DNA of 64,000 nt from Orobanche coerulescens (Eukaryota; Streptophyta; Magnoliopsida; Lamiales; Orobanchaceae), in assembly GCA_033398695.1 (NCBI GenBank), contig CM065801.1, positions 62,001 through 126,000 of the forward strand, in the 5' to 3' direction. Position 1 is the first letter of the stretch, and every line of letters begins with the position of its first letter. A model generated the notes under the pieces. It did not search any database, was not told the origin of the DNA, and saw only the letters and a list, made by a program, of their open reading frames with translations. Made by a program: the position numbers and the translations under genes. Of this stretch, positions 44,501 through 54,430 are shown one piece after another.

Positions 44501-47500
44501 TTTCATGTTGATCACTTTTGAGGGCAATCTGTTTATCACATGGCAAGCACACTGCATAGCTTCAGCGCATAGCTCTTCTGGAAGACTCTTTGCATGCATC
44601 CAACTTCTACTAACCTCTTGTAAATGCCTCAATTTTCGTTCAACAACTCCATTTTGCTGCGATGTTCGTGGACATGAGAATTGTCTTCTTATACCATGCT
44701 CCTCGTAGAAATCAACAAAATCTTTTGATGTAAATTCTCCTCCATTATCAGTTCGCAAACACTTAATTCTTTTTCCAAGCTCCCCCTCAACCTTTCTCTG
44801 GAATTGCTTGAAGATTAAGAAAGTATCGGACTTTTCTTTCATAAAGAACACCCATGAAAACCTTGTATAATCATCTACAATGACAAGCATATAGTGGAAG
44901 CCACGATAGCTTGCTGCTTTGTTTGTTAATAAATCTGATTGAAGAAGCTCCAAGGCTTTTTTACTTTTGATTGAAGATTTGCCAAATGGAAGACGATGTG
45001 CTTTACCATATTGGCAGCCTTCACAAACAGCTTCATGATGGAAGTTTCCCAAGCTAGGCAGCCCATCAACAATATTATTTGCTGAAATGGTTTTTAACTT
45101 TTCGTAACTCGAGCCAAGCGAGCATGCCACAAAGATGCTTTATCTTTCTCCACAAAAGCTTCACTTGCCGACAAAACATAAAGAGAATTAACTCTCCTTC
45201 CTTTCAACACTGTATCAGCATCTATGCTTTGAACATTCTCCAGAATCTTAACATCATGTGGACCAAATAAAACATATTTTCCAGAATTTGAAAGCTGAGA
45301 AACTGAGATAAGATTTTTAGTCATACCAGGGACATGATATACACTATTTAAAGTGACGTGACCTGTATTTGAGTCCATTGTCTCCATCTTGACATGTCCA
45401 TTTAACAGGATGAACGAAGCTGTCTGCTGCAACAATTGCTTTGTTTCTGTTCCTTTTTGAGATGAAAGCAGCAACCCCATTCAATGAGAGCAGCCGGAGT
45501 CGATGATCCAATCCCTTTAATAGTTGATAGCTGCCATCCCTGTTTCTAAAGTGTCTCCATCACAAGAAGTTAACGCATATTCTTGTGGAATAATCTTTAA
45601 AGTTGTTGCTTCCGTAGAAAGACAAGTTTCCCAAGAACAATCTTCGCCTTCATTTTTGGAGATGCTTGCATTTTCTTCTTTAATTTAGATTTGCAAAACT
45701 TCTTTATATGTCCAGGTTTGCCACACCTGTTACAAATAATTTTCTTCCTCGCTTGAGGTTGCGAATTTTCTGAATTCGTCTTTTTTCTTCAAAATTCTTT
45801 CCTGGCCAGCTTCCTCTTTCACTTGAATTCTTCGTTTTCCAATGCTCTCCACTAGTGAAATCCCTTCTCTTTCAGTTCTCTCTTCCCCTGAAATTATCTG
45901 CCTTCCAATTATTGTTGTTGTTATACTTGTTACATCAGTTATACCGATGTTTCCCAACGAACAACGCCTCCTCTTTTTCTGAAATTGAAGCTTTCGCCAT
46001 TTGCACGGCCAAGGCTTCTTGATTGGTTAACAGATTCTCCAACTCAACGATACTAGGCTGATTTGCCCATCCTTGAATGGATGTCAAGAACGGGTATACT
46101 CCTCTATGCCATGGATATGATATCTCCGCATTCGTGCCTCCTTGATAGGCTCATCTGGATCTAATTCTGAAATCTCAGCGCTTAAGTCCTTCACTTTCTG
46201 AAAATATTGAGCAATTGTCATGCTGCCCTGAGTTGTATTTGCTAGCTCGTTCTCCAACAATTGAAGCCTAGCAGTGTTCTTTTTAGTGAACAGCTTCTCC
46301 AACGTATATTTAGACATTTTATTTGTAAAAAAAAAAACAAAAAGTTTCATGAGATCTGCAAGTGGAGGTCTTTTTGTCCTTAGCTTCAAAAAGTTGTATT
46401 TCTTCATTTTTTAAATACTCCAAGATGATAATCAAAATCCCCTAAAAGAAAGGAATATGAAAATTTCGGGCTACTGTTCGGTTAACTGGTGGTTGAAGTC
46501 GAGTGCTTGCTTACAGTTGTCACTATGCAGGTACAAACTAAGAAATATTGAGGAAACGGAGGCTGCAAAAAAGCTCTTACAGGAGAAGAGGCTTGTGGGT
46601 CGTGCAAGAGTCGAGTCCAGCATTCCTTCAAGTTTTAGTGCTGACTTTTCTCAACGTGGCAAGGATTATGCTGAGAAACTTAGGAAAGGTGATTTTTTTT
46701 TTTTCAAATATAAATTAACCCATCATGCCGGGACAAACGTAAAACCATATTTTCTCCGTAACATTTACCCATGTCATCTTTGCTCTTTATACTTAGACCC
46801 CTAAGCTTGAATGCTATTACCGACATTTTGTGTTCATACAGTTTAATACCTGTTTGATGAACATGATAGTAATCTGATTGTGAAATTTGTTCCCTGCTTA
46901 TCTATCCTACATCACATCCATAAATTATCATGGGGCCTGGTTTGGGAACTTTACCCTGTCAAGTATGGGTAGAAGCGGATGTTAGTACCCTGAATCCTTC
47001 ATATTTTATGACCCTGGCGCAAATTTGATTATGTTATAATTATAGTGAAACAAAAAAAATTTCGGTTGCAGTTCAGTGGTGGAAAAAATAGGGTTTTGGT
47101 GGTTGCAAACGCCAACATTGTTTTGGCTTCCAAAACCCCTCGTCCTTTTGAACAAATGAAGCCTGATTGGCCTTTATCCAGTGAATTTTATACCACCTTC
47201 CACCCATATGACCTGAATGTAATTATCTTAGCTTATCTCAGCCAGACTTTGAGTTCAATACTCTGATGGTCTTGCCTGTATTGGCCATGTTACAAATTAT
47301 AGAATGCTTTGTGTTTTATTGATTTACTCTAATGATGCAATGGCAATGCTTAGTTTCGTTGCTTAAATGGTTGGTTGTGTTATACTTTTTACTGATGTAG
47401 TCATATACTTTCAGAACATCTACAAGTTTACAAGGATAAGGCTGGTGCCGATGACAATGGTGTGGAATCTAGAAATCTTGATTCAGTTGCAGATGCTGCA

Positions 47501-47581
47501 AGTCGGAGGCAAGCTGCCACAGATGAGCTGATGCTGGAGAGATTCCGGAAACGAGAAAGACAGCGTCTGATAAGGAGATAG
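35546..47581 (+). CDS. Tls1/C9orf78 homolog (Hep59 family), six exons, 276 aa
   Basis: Exons: 35546-35613, 35710-35949, 36371-36494, 37428-37501, 46531-46688, 47415-47581. All introns are GT...AG, phases agree at every junction, and the total is 831 nt including TAG. The N-terminus MQTKNFRKRNIEVEDEDE is acidic. Family hallmarks follow: LTLEEVKFLQRQRGKKSGIP, DTFAQETAVMVEDPNM, LRYVEQELAKKRG, AEDELYTIPEHLKVK, TTGIAEIQLPIEYKLRNIEE, the basic-acidic middle (FSADFSQRGKDYAEKLRK) and the C-terminal DELMLERFRKRERQRLIRR. In human and fission yeast this nuclear protein binds the spliceosomal helicase Brr2 and affects splicing; yeast Tls1 thereby affects telomere factors. Role here is by homology. The reading frame is intact. 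Intron 4 is 9029 bp and full of transposons. The gene ends 620 bp before a copia element. Confidence 0.9.
35614..37427 (+). other. Introns 1-3 of the Tls1-like gene
   Basis: Introns at 35614-35709, 35950-36370 and 36495-37427. Intron 2 contains an A-run (36199-36215). Otherwise unremarkable AT-rich sequence; the small open frames, including the one overlapping exon 2, are intron read-through and were not called. Confidence 0.75.
37570..38020 (-). mobile_element. Copia pol end and partial LTR, remnant
   Basis: On the minus strand, broken frames show the copia RNase H end: IEIGCHF near 37905, then DVFAKPLGGSQMKFLYNKLG (complement of ~37765-37825). After it comes an LTR-like start, TGTTAAATAAATGCCC (complement of ~37715-37730), and a TATA-like TATATATAAAGGCC (37600-37615 complement). 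Truncated on both sides. Lies in intron 4 opposite to the host gene. Confidence 0.65.
38021..39209. other. Intron 4 sequence with no assignable element
   Basis: No coding signature. Around 38170-38270 there are LTR-like traits on the minus strand (TGTTGGAGTAACAG, TATATATAGGC) but no partner copy. Near 39050-39170 the text resembles LTR U5-type sequence. A ~75-bp segment at 39190-39270 recurs at 33535-33620 (AATAGCAACTAATAA..ATTGAAAGGTA..GCCATCTTCTTGCA). Confidence 0.4.
39210..40740 (-). mobile_element. Ty3/gypsy gag remnant (split by a TIR element)
   Basis: Minus-strand frames 40468-40734 and 40267-40458 read RLESPSSDGLDPIAWIARAEQFFLAHE, then LASIPCQAM and ISWPQFTRRLIARS. This is the capsid motif order of Ty3/gypsy gag (DP..WI..AEQFF, ..W..F). 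The frame breaks several times. A 530-bp TIR element (39603-40132) interrupts it, and the trace continues at left (LAEQLKKLSPFLVG, complement of ~39520-39560). No RT or LTR is present. Confidence 0.6.
39603..40132. mobile_element. Non-autonomous TIR element rich in TAGCG
   Basis: Ends GCATAGTTATTAATAGCG and, inverted, GCATAGTTATCAATAGCG (17 of 18 match). ACTGGT directly flanks both ends (39597-39602, 40133-40138), a 6-bp candidate target duplication. Because the terminal bases can be assigned either way, 4-8 bp are possible. Both ends carry clustered TATAGCGATAGC-type repeats facing each other, capable of a large hairpin. The middle is AT-rich and non-coding. Superfamily not certain. Confidence 0.78.
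40741..41109. other. Intron 4 sequence, nothing recognised
   Basis: A short motif (CGATACTACAATTCTCAAAAT near 40835 and 40945) is duplicated ~110 bp apart. Otherwise AT-rich. Confidence 0.5.
41440..41692. mobile_element. Stowaway-type MITE inside the plastid insertion
   Basis: 253 bp between TA (41438-41439) and TA (41693-41694). Ends CTATTCCCTTTATCCCGCTC and, inverted, CTCCCTCCGCCCCGCTCAAAG, the Stowaway terminal consensus. It contains a duplicated GTGTGGTGGAGATTAAAAAG (41530, 41569). No coding capacity; moved by a mariner-like transposase in trans. Confidence 0.85.
41932..42020 (-). pseudogene. petN: Plastid petN, nuclear pseudogene
   Basis: Complement starts ATGGATATA and shows GCTACTTTAATGGTAGTATT then ACATTTTCCCTTTCACTCG, the cytochrome b6f subunit N gene. 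It is 89 nt versus the 90 expected for 29 codons plus stop: a base is lost near codon 4-5, so it is frameshifted. Not functional in the nucleus. Confidence 0.85.
42668..42738 (-). pseudogene. trnC-GCA: Plastid trnC-GCA, nuclear pseudogene
   Basis: The complement begins GGCGGCATGGCCGAGCAGTA and contains the anticodon region GACTGCAAATCC and the T-arm GTTCAAATCCGGGTGTCC. Against plastid tRNA-Cys it has extra G and T bases in homopolymer runs and a mutated acceptor 3' strand (TGTCCTA), so it cannot fold properly. Its place upstream of petN on the same strand is the plastid arrangement. Confidence 0.85.
43470..43570. repeat. Orphan TTAGCG palindrome fragment
   Basis: Contains TTAGCGTACGCTAA (a perfect palindrome, ~43483), TTAGCGCACGCTAA (~43532) and TAGCGCGCGCTAAC (~43557), the same motif as in the outer gypsy LTR at 20858-21215. 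It abuts the broken end of the copia RT just after codons for YGLKQ; the copia frame runs on into the palindromes (..TQLARASSLN) and then stops. Confidence 0.75.
43543..46420 (-). mobile_element. Truncated copia element (gag to RT start) in intron 4
   Basis: Minus strand, gag at right, RT at left. gag: 46084-46407 (NTTQGSMTIAQYFQKVKDLS, ELDPDEPIKEARMRRYHI). Zinc knuckle CNRCGKPGHIKKFC near 45690-45735. Pre-integrase YHVPGMTKNLISVSQLSNSG (45094-45480). Integrase (44363-45130): CEGCQYGKAHRLPF, VIVDDYTRFSWVFF, CLRTDNGGEF, QQNGVVERKLRHL. RT start (43543-43935): KWIYKVKRKSDGGVDRYKAR, then WQLDVKNAFLYGD, and LKKALYGLKQ where it is broken off. Several frames are interrupted and part of the RT after KARLVA is deleted. 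RT C-terminus, RNase H and both LTRs are missing, so ends were lost by deletion or recombination. The right end lies ~110 bp from exon 5. Confidence 0.85.
46689..47414 (+). other. Intron 5 of the Tls1-like gene
   Basis: Ordinary GT...AG intron (GTGATTT / TTTCAG). Open frames such as 47045-47266 are not continuous with the exons and lack family motifs. No element recognised. Confidence 0.7.
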
Positions 47582-48200
47582 CTTGAAAACCTAATTCTGA
47601 CTGCAGTTATGATGGAATGTACCTTTTATTTTTTATTCGACTCTTTTCTTTTCGTTTAACAGGAAAAAAAAAGAGCGACCATGTGTTGCTTCTAAGATTT
47701 GCTCTGTTCATCACCAGTTCTCTCTCAAGTCTGTGACTATAGAGAGAGAGAGATTTTAATTTTATGGGGCACCAAGGGTGGTCTGATGCTACTCTCTGAT
47801 GGGATACAAGTTAGCGGATTGTGTTATTTTCTCATCATCATATGCTTGACAGTTATTTATTTGTAAATTTTGTAAATTGAGCAGGCAATTAATAGTTCTT
47901 ACCAGGCGTGTCTGGGGATTGGGTGTCTGATGCAGGACAATTAATGTTATTTCTCTTAATTTAGGACATACATGAGCCTGCTGACTGCCTTGGCATAATT
48001 TAATTTGTTTAAACATGTATGACATAATTTAGTAAATGATATATGATCTACAATCTAATTCAAATAATAAAATAATAAAGATGTGACTAAAACAACTCAG
48101 CTCTCATCGCTAGCCAACCACCTCTTATAGGTTTCTTTATCTATGTCCTTTCGAACCATAGTGGTCAAGAAGGGGGTCGGCATCTGTGTATGACTTGTAC
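47582..48200 (+). other. 3' UTR and downstream sequence of the Tls1-like gene
   Basis: After the stop: T-rich sequence, a GA run (47741-47753) and AATAATAAAATAATAAAG near 48065 as a candidate poly(A) signal, more distal than usual. From ~48100 the minus strand shows a short coding-like end (MVRKDIDKETYKRWLASDES, stop near 48103) that matches in phase the remnant beyond the copia element (58193 onward). Confidence 0.5.
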
Positions 48201-50473
48201 TGTTTTGGGATTCGATGCCTAAAATGAAGGCGCGGCGGAAGCAAAAAACAAATTTTAACTGAATTCTCAAAGAGGATCGGTTATGCATCGTATATACGAA
48301 TATAAATGTACAAGAGTAAATATATGAAAAAACACCCTTGAAGTTCTTTGGTTGAATGTTGGTGTTGATGCCGATGACCACAAATCCGATAAGTTCTTGA
48401 TGATCCAAACGCTGAAGCACCGCGTCTTACTAGCCACATGCTGGGAGATGATCGGAATAACTATTCGCTCAATTATCCTCCAAGGATATGGCTAGAAAAG
48501 AGTAGTAGGAACTTTTCTTCTCAATAATGCAATCACTCTAAGTGATATATGTATTGTTCTTGATATTTGTCTCTTAAGAATATGATCACTCTAACTGATA
48601 TATACTTTTCATCTTGATCTTCTTTCTCTCCCTAATAATGTAAGAATATCAAAACGATGAACTCCCCCTTTCTCTCTTTCTTGTGATGACCAATCTCTTC
48701 TAAAAGGATTGTGATGATAATTGTGGTGTTAGTTTAAATAACTAAAGTCCACATATATTCGGTGGAGGCAACGCAAAATCAGCAATCTATCCCCGATCCA
48801 GGTTGGGGAGAAAGTCTGGCTACCTAGCCTTAGGGGGAATGATTTTGCAATGTTGCTTCAGTACGAGTCATGAATTGACTCGTATTCGCTGCCAATTTCG
48901 CGATTGCTTCCTCGATAGAAACTTTTGGAGCGGGAGGGGGATCTATCTGGTGCGCGCCTCCAGGTGGGAATAATAAATCACCTTGCCACACCGTATAGCA
49001 CCGACGCTTACGTGAAGCTCACTTTGAACTGGCAACTAACTACCCGAATTCAAGACCGGAGAGCTTGCGAGAAAGAGTGGAATTGATTCACCAATAAAAA
49101 TACACAAAGTAAATCATACCCGACCCCATAAATTGGAACCATTAGGCAATCAAGGACATAAACAACTACCATGAAGCTTCATGGTAGGGGGGGGGGGAAG
49201 CCATGTTAGAGGAGGAGTTGGTTCGCTTCGGTCCGTGAAATGGAGCGTCATGTGTCCAGTCCGACTGATACACATTGATTCGTCTCAAATAAAATTAGTA
49301 CAATTAATTAATCTAATTAATTAATTATATTAAAATATTATACCTCCAAGAAATAATTATTCATGAATTATATTATTCACCTAGTGATTTATTTAATTCA
49401 CTAGATCGATTTAATTTATCCAATAAATTAAATAAGACATTGAATGTCTAAAATTCACAACAAGAGATTCAGTTCATATTATTCCGTCGTCCCCCCAAAT
49501 GCGCGACTCGGTAGGTCCATCTCAGTAAGCAATGGGAGGAACCAAAGAGTTATAGCATCACCTAGCCAGTCCCGCGACCTACACTGTAACCTTACCGAGA
49601 ACGAATGATTCGGATCATTCAAGAACCATTCTTCGTGAATACCAATAAACGTATAAACCCTTCTTTCAAATGTCCCGATCAAGATCAGTCAAATCCTATA
49701 TGTACTTGATGTTATGTCTGAGTTAATACAAATCGAGATCACCGAGCTCTCGTGTATCCAATACAACTAGCTCCAATGCTTTGGCCAAAGACTTATGATC
49801 TCATCTGTCAATAACCATATATGACATATAACTGTTCACTTACAGGAGAAAAAAAATCTTATTTTGGTATTTAGTAGAAACTACCAGTTGTCCGTCAAGA
49901 CGCACGTCGAGGTTGACCCTCACCTCTCGGTTTTTGGGTCGAACTATTGTAGTGTAAATCTTAACGTTACAAGCACATCCCTACTAAATCCTCAAGTCGA
50001 AGGTTCATGAATACCTATCACAATCTTTTAATTCCGTCATTGACTGTCCCCGAGTGAAATTCGTGTAACAAATCGAGGGTGAGCCGGTTCGAGTATACTA
50101 ATCTCATTAGCATACCTACAAGGTGTGCTCCCACTAACCATTAGTGACGACAGGCAGTCTCCAAGTCAAAGAACACGTCATACAAGTCTTCACATAAACT
50201 TAACGCCCAATCAAGTTTCATCGACTTGCGAACGATTACGTATTTGAGCCATAAACTTTTCTAGTGCCGATCCCCTTATCCAATAAGGAGTGGAATGTTT
50301 GCTCTAAAATTCATGGACTAGTTTCTCTATATATATTTATGAGTCAGGAATGCCAGTGACTTCCAGTAAATAAAGAAACAAACAATTGCCTTCTGATAAG
50401 AATTTACATAATAACAAGTACAATGTCCTCTCTCATACATCCTGTGAGTGGCATTCGAGGGCATATTCCTACA
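48201..50473 (-). repeat. 3' LTR of the copia element
   Basis: Window orientation TGTTTTGGGATTCG...ATATTCCTACA. Includes the foreign gag fragment at ~48757-49090 and a run of 12 G at 49187-49198. Without the foreign piece it is about 1.94 kb, similar to the right LTR without its MITE (~1.97 kb). Confidence 0.88.
48757..49090 (-). mobile_element. Ty3/gypsy gag fragment inserted in the copia LTR
   Basis: Absent from the other LTR, where AGTCCACACATAACACC runs on to AATAAAAATACACAAAG. The minus strand reads KVSIEEAIAKLAANTSQFM then TRTEATLQNHSP, followed after a phase break by a region resembling NLE.QVGQ. This is the coiled-coil and linker region of Athila/Tat-type gag. No LTR or PBS accompanies it. 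Mechanism of capture unclear. Confidence 0.6.
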
Positions 50474-50489
50474 ATCTCCCACTTGCACT

Positions 50490-51501
50490 GAATGCCACAC
50501 ACTATGGTATCCAATACCCATGTTCTCCAGATGACGCTCTAAGCTTATCTGAGAAAGTGGTTTGGTCAGTGGATCAGCGATATTGTATTATGAGTCTACT
50601 CTATGCAGCACTATGTAACCTTTCGAACAAATTATCTCACGAGATGATACTTTCTGTCAATGTGTTTTGTACTCTAGTGAAACCTCGACTCCTTGGCCTG
50701 TGCTATAGCTCCATTGTTATCGCACAAAATTGGAATAGGCTGCTCAACACATGGCATCACTTGAAGTTCACCCAGAAACTTCTTAATCCAAAATCCTTCG
50801 TTAGAGGCCTTCTAGGCCGCTTGATACTCAGTCTTACAGGTGGAATCAGCAGTCGCGCTTTGCTTGCACTCGCCAAGATACTGCTCCTCCATTAAGAGTA
50901 AAAATATAGCCAGAAGTAGACATCGAGTTGTCTTTCTGTCCTTAGAAGTCTGAATCAGTGAAGCCCGCCAGTTATCAACCACCATATATAAGAACCAGAT
51001 CTCTAGTCCTTCTTAAGTACTTGAGAACGTTCTTTACAGTGGTCCAATGTTCATTTCCTGGATTTGCCTGAAACCTACTTACCACGCTCACAATGTGTGT
51101 AATGTCAGTTATTGTACACAGCATAGCATACATAAGGCTACCCACGACCGAAGCATATGTATAGTACTCATTTCCTTTTGTTGTCCCTCACTTTGAGGAC
51201 ACATCTTCGATGTGAGTTTTATTCCATGTCACATCGACAGGAACCCTCTTTTAGAATCATCCATCTTAAATCGCTTTAAGATCTTATTTATATATAGGAT
51301 TTGGGAAAGATCTATCATTCTCTTCGTTCCATCCCGGTAGAGTCGAATCTAAAGAATATAGATAGCTTCTCCTAAGTCTTTCATGAAGAACCTACTTGAA
51401 AGCCAAGATTTCACAGAACTGATAATGTCATCTACAGATAGTACTAAGAATGAGATTTTGCTCCCACTAACCCTCTTGTATAAATAAGGTTCCTCTTCAT
51501 T
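50490..51501 (-). pseudogene. Copia RT C-terminus and RNase H, degraded
   Basis: Minus-strand pieces in several phases: LSVDDIIS (the catalytic YVDD counterpart, here SVDD) near 51430, SRFFMKDLGEA near 51370, KTEYQAA near 50840 (the SEYIAA counterpart) and ILCDNNGAIAQAKESRFH near 50700, then KHIDRKYH. Many stops and shifts. Non-functional. Confidence 0.75.
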
Positions 51502-51969
51502 TTACACGAAGTCAAACTCTTTGACAGCTTCATCAAAACAAAGGTTCCAACTACGTGAAGCCTGCTTCAGTCCATAAATGGAATGCTGAATCTTGCACAC
51601 CTTATGAATATCAACCTCGGTTACAAAGCTTGTAGGCTGCTCTATATAGATTTCCTCTTCAAGAAATCCATTAAAGAAAGTCATCTTTATGTCCATCTGC
51701 CATATCTCATAATTGTGGTAGGCAGCTATATCAAGCATCATTCGAATAGACTTGATCATAGCTACGGGTAAGAAGGTATCGTGGCAATCGATCCCTTCTT
51801 TTTGGGTATAACCCTTTGCCACAAGCCTGGCCTTATAGGTGTCAACCTTGCCATCCCCATCAGTCTTTCTCTTGTAGATCTGCTTGTTCCCAATGGGCAT
51901 TATGTCCTTGGGGCGGTCTACTAGAGTCCACACTTGATTGGCATACATCGAGTTTATCTCAGCTTCCAT
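51502..51969 (-). pseudogene. Copia reverse transcriptase, N-terminal part
   Basis: 155 codons: EAEINSMYANQVWTLVDRPK, YKARLVAKGYTQKEGIDCHD, WQMDIKMTFFNGFLEEEIY, IYGLKQASRSW. The usual LDVKTAFLNG region here reads MDIKMTFFNG and YEETFSPV reads CHDTFLPV, showing decay. It runs into the degraded C-terminal part at left. Confidence 0.82.
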
Positions 51970-51978
51970 AGTTTCCCG

Positions 51979-53073
51979 TCATTTCGCGGAGTCTACATCC
52001 ACCATCAGTTGGTCATAGGTCACGGGGTCGGTCTCTTGGCTATCATCTAGAATCTCATGGAGACCCAGTTCCTCCAAGTGCATAAAGTCATACCTCTCAG
52101 GTAATTGAGACACCCTACTAGACCTACGAGGTGGTTGTACTTGTGTTTCAGAAGGTTCGGTTCCAACTTCTTGTACAGGTGTCTCCTGAAGAGTTTCATT
52201 GTATTCTTCCAAATAAATACTTCTACCTGCTCCACCTTCCTGAATGAACTCATCTGCTAGGAAGTGTGCTTGCGAAGCAACGATAATTTTTCGATCTTCG
52301 GGCATGTAGAATAGATAACCCATCGTCCCAAATGGAAATCCAATGAAACGTCCCTTCATGGACCTTGCTTCCAACTTCTCCACCTTCGTCTTCTTGACAT
52401 AGGCGAGACATCCCCAAACCCTAATATGATTAAGACTTGGTTTTCTACCCTCCCACATCTCATGTGGAGTCTTAGGAATGGACTTGGAAGGATATATGTT
52501 CAAGATATAAGCAACAGTAAGTAGTGCATAACCCCACAGGTAAATCGGTAAGTCGGTGTAGCTAAGTATGGAACGAACCATATCCAACAAGGTTCGGTTC
52601 CTTCTTTCCCAGACACCATTTAATTGAGGAGTTCCTAGAGGTGTAAGTTGTGACACTATTCTGTGCTTCTTTAGGAATTCGTCAAACTCTATACTCATAT
52701 ACTCGCCACCTTGGTCCGACCGAAGTGCTTTGATATGATTACCAGTTTGATTTTCGACTAGGGCCTTAAATTTATGGAATTTCTCAAAGGCTTCGGATTT
52801 GTGTTTCATTAAGTACACATAACCATACATAGTATGATCATCCGTGAACGTAATGAAATATTGATATTCATCACGTGCTGCTTCCAAAGCACCACACACG
52901 TCGGTATGAACTAATCCAAGTTTATCAGTGGCTCTTTCAAAAATCCCTGTGAAGGAGGACTTAGTTATTTTGCCCTTAAGGTAAGATTCACAAGTTGGAA
53001 AAGGATCCAATCCCAATGGGCCGTAAGTCCATCTTTTCCATTTTGTAAACTCTGGTCTGATCAACATGACCAA
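51979..53073 (-). CDS. Copia integrase with flexible linker
   Basis: 364 open codons. Zinc-binding end CESYLKGKITKS; core DVCGALEAARDEYQYFITF (first Asp), LRSDQGGEYMS (second Asp), GTPQLNGVWERRNRTLLDM (Glu; the usual NGVAERRN has Trp for Ala). Then LPIYLWGYALLTVAYILN and the C-terminal GKLEGR-type region, here LEARSMKGRFIGFPFGTMGY. Ends in a Pro/Gln linker before RT. Longest intact frame of this element. Integrase inserts the cDNA into the host genome; here it is separated from gag/protease and RT by stops. Confidence 0.85.
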   Translation of the reverse strand: MVMLIRPEFTKWKRWTYGPLGLDPFPTCESYLKGKITKSSFTGIFERATDKLGLVHTDVCGALEAARDEYQYFITFTDDHTMYGYVYLMKHKSEAFEKFHKFKALVENQTGNHIKALRSDQGGEYMSIEFDEFLKKHRIVSQLTPLGTPQLNGVWERRNRTLLDMVRSILSYTDLPIYLWGYALLTVAYILNIYPSKSIPKTPHEMWEGRKPSLNHIRVWGCLAYVKKTKVEKLEARSMKGRFIGFPFGTMGYLFYMPEDRKIIVASQAHFLADEFIQEGGAGRSIYLEEYNETLQETPVQEVGTEPSETQVQPPRRSSRVSQLPERYDFMHLEELGLHEILDDSQETDPVTYDQLMVDVDSAK

Positions 53074-53088
53074 GTCTAAGATGCCATT

Positions 53089-54430
53089 TCAAGCTTGATT
53101 AGTTTCATCCCTACCACACTTCTTAGTCATAGTGTTCACAACAACTTTGTTACTTAGGTTTAGATGATCCAGTCCATTTAACAATGTAGTCGTGCCTGTT
53201 AATTTATTTCCAAAATAAATTTTGCAAGTACTATTACCAATGAATAATGAAAAGCCTTTCCGATCCATGACCATAATGGATACAATATTTTTTGCCCCTT
53301 GGGCAAAGTACATCATCTAATGTTAAAACAAAACCGAATTCCAAATCCAAAAGAAGTGATCATATATCAGTTGCTGCGACCCTATGTTCGCTTCCGACAG
53401 TAATTATCACTTCCCCAACTCCAAGCTTCCTACTTTATTCCAGATCCTAATTCATGGTACAAATGTGAGAACTATCACCTGAATCTAGTATCCAAAAAGT
53501 AGAAAATACGGTAGCAGAACAATTCGTTTCCAAAACTAAAAGTTCTGTACTGAAAGCGCCATGAAGGATCGGACAGTCTCTTGCCCAGTGGTCCAACTCA
53601 CCACATTTGAGACATGAATCCGTCTTCATCTTATTGCTCTTAGGAACCATCGGGGCCTTGTCCTTACCCTTAAAAGCCTTACTTTGTGAGCCCATCTCTT
53701 TCTTGGTCTTTTTCTTCTTATTCTTGGACCTCCGAGATCCAAAAGAAATCACAAGGGTAGATTTCTTCACCTACGGAATCTTCAGCGGTCACAAGTTTGT
53801 TCATCAACCCTGCTAAATTGCAAGCAATTTCATTGCAGTTGAAATTCATAACAAACTGAGAAAAGGAATCAGGAAGAGATTACAGGATAAGGTCAGTTTG
53901 GAGAGAAGCATGCATCCTAAAATCAAGAGCCTCCAATCTCTCGATCATAGAGATCATTTTGAGGATGTGGTCCCCGACTTTCTCACCTTCCTTCATCCTC
54001 GCACCGAAGAGCTGCTTAGATATCTCATATCTACCAGTTCGACTGTGCTCTCCATAAAGCTCGATTAAGTGAGATAAGATTTGCCTAGCAGAAGCCATTT
54101 TCTCATGAGATCTCTGAAACTCATTAGACATAGGGCCCATCATGTATCCACGGTCTCTAATGTCATCCTTAACCCACCTTTTGTGGTTTTCAACATCTTC
54201 CTAACTGGCTCTGGTCCACATTGGAGCCGCCGGAATGTCCGCCTCCAAGACGTATCTCACCACTCCATACTGAGGACAATCATCAGATTGTGGAGCCAGT
54301 TCACAAAGTTTGGTCCGGTTAAGATGCTCTTTTCGAGTAGAATTACGACTGGGTTCATTATTATTTTGAGAGTTGATATTTTGTTTATCTGTATTAAGTA
54401 TGACAGATTGATTATGAACTGAGTTTAGAA
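53089..54430 (-). pseudogene. Copia gag and protease, degraded
   Basis: From right to left on the minus strand: gag start with broken frames (54150-54430, ..NWLHNLMIVLS..), gag 53880-54143 (SHLIELYGEHSRTGRYEISK), zinc knuckle CLKCGELDHWARDC and protease motif WILDSGDSSHIC in 53447-53770, and the protease C-terminus (53089-53316). Several frames and stops. Gag would package the RNA and the aspartic protease cut the polyprotein. Confidence 0.78.

Noticed and set aside
47045..47266. Extra exon between exons 5 and 6
   Set aside because: Exon 5 to exon 6 join in phase at GT...AG sites and match the family C-terminus without it.
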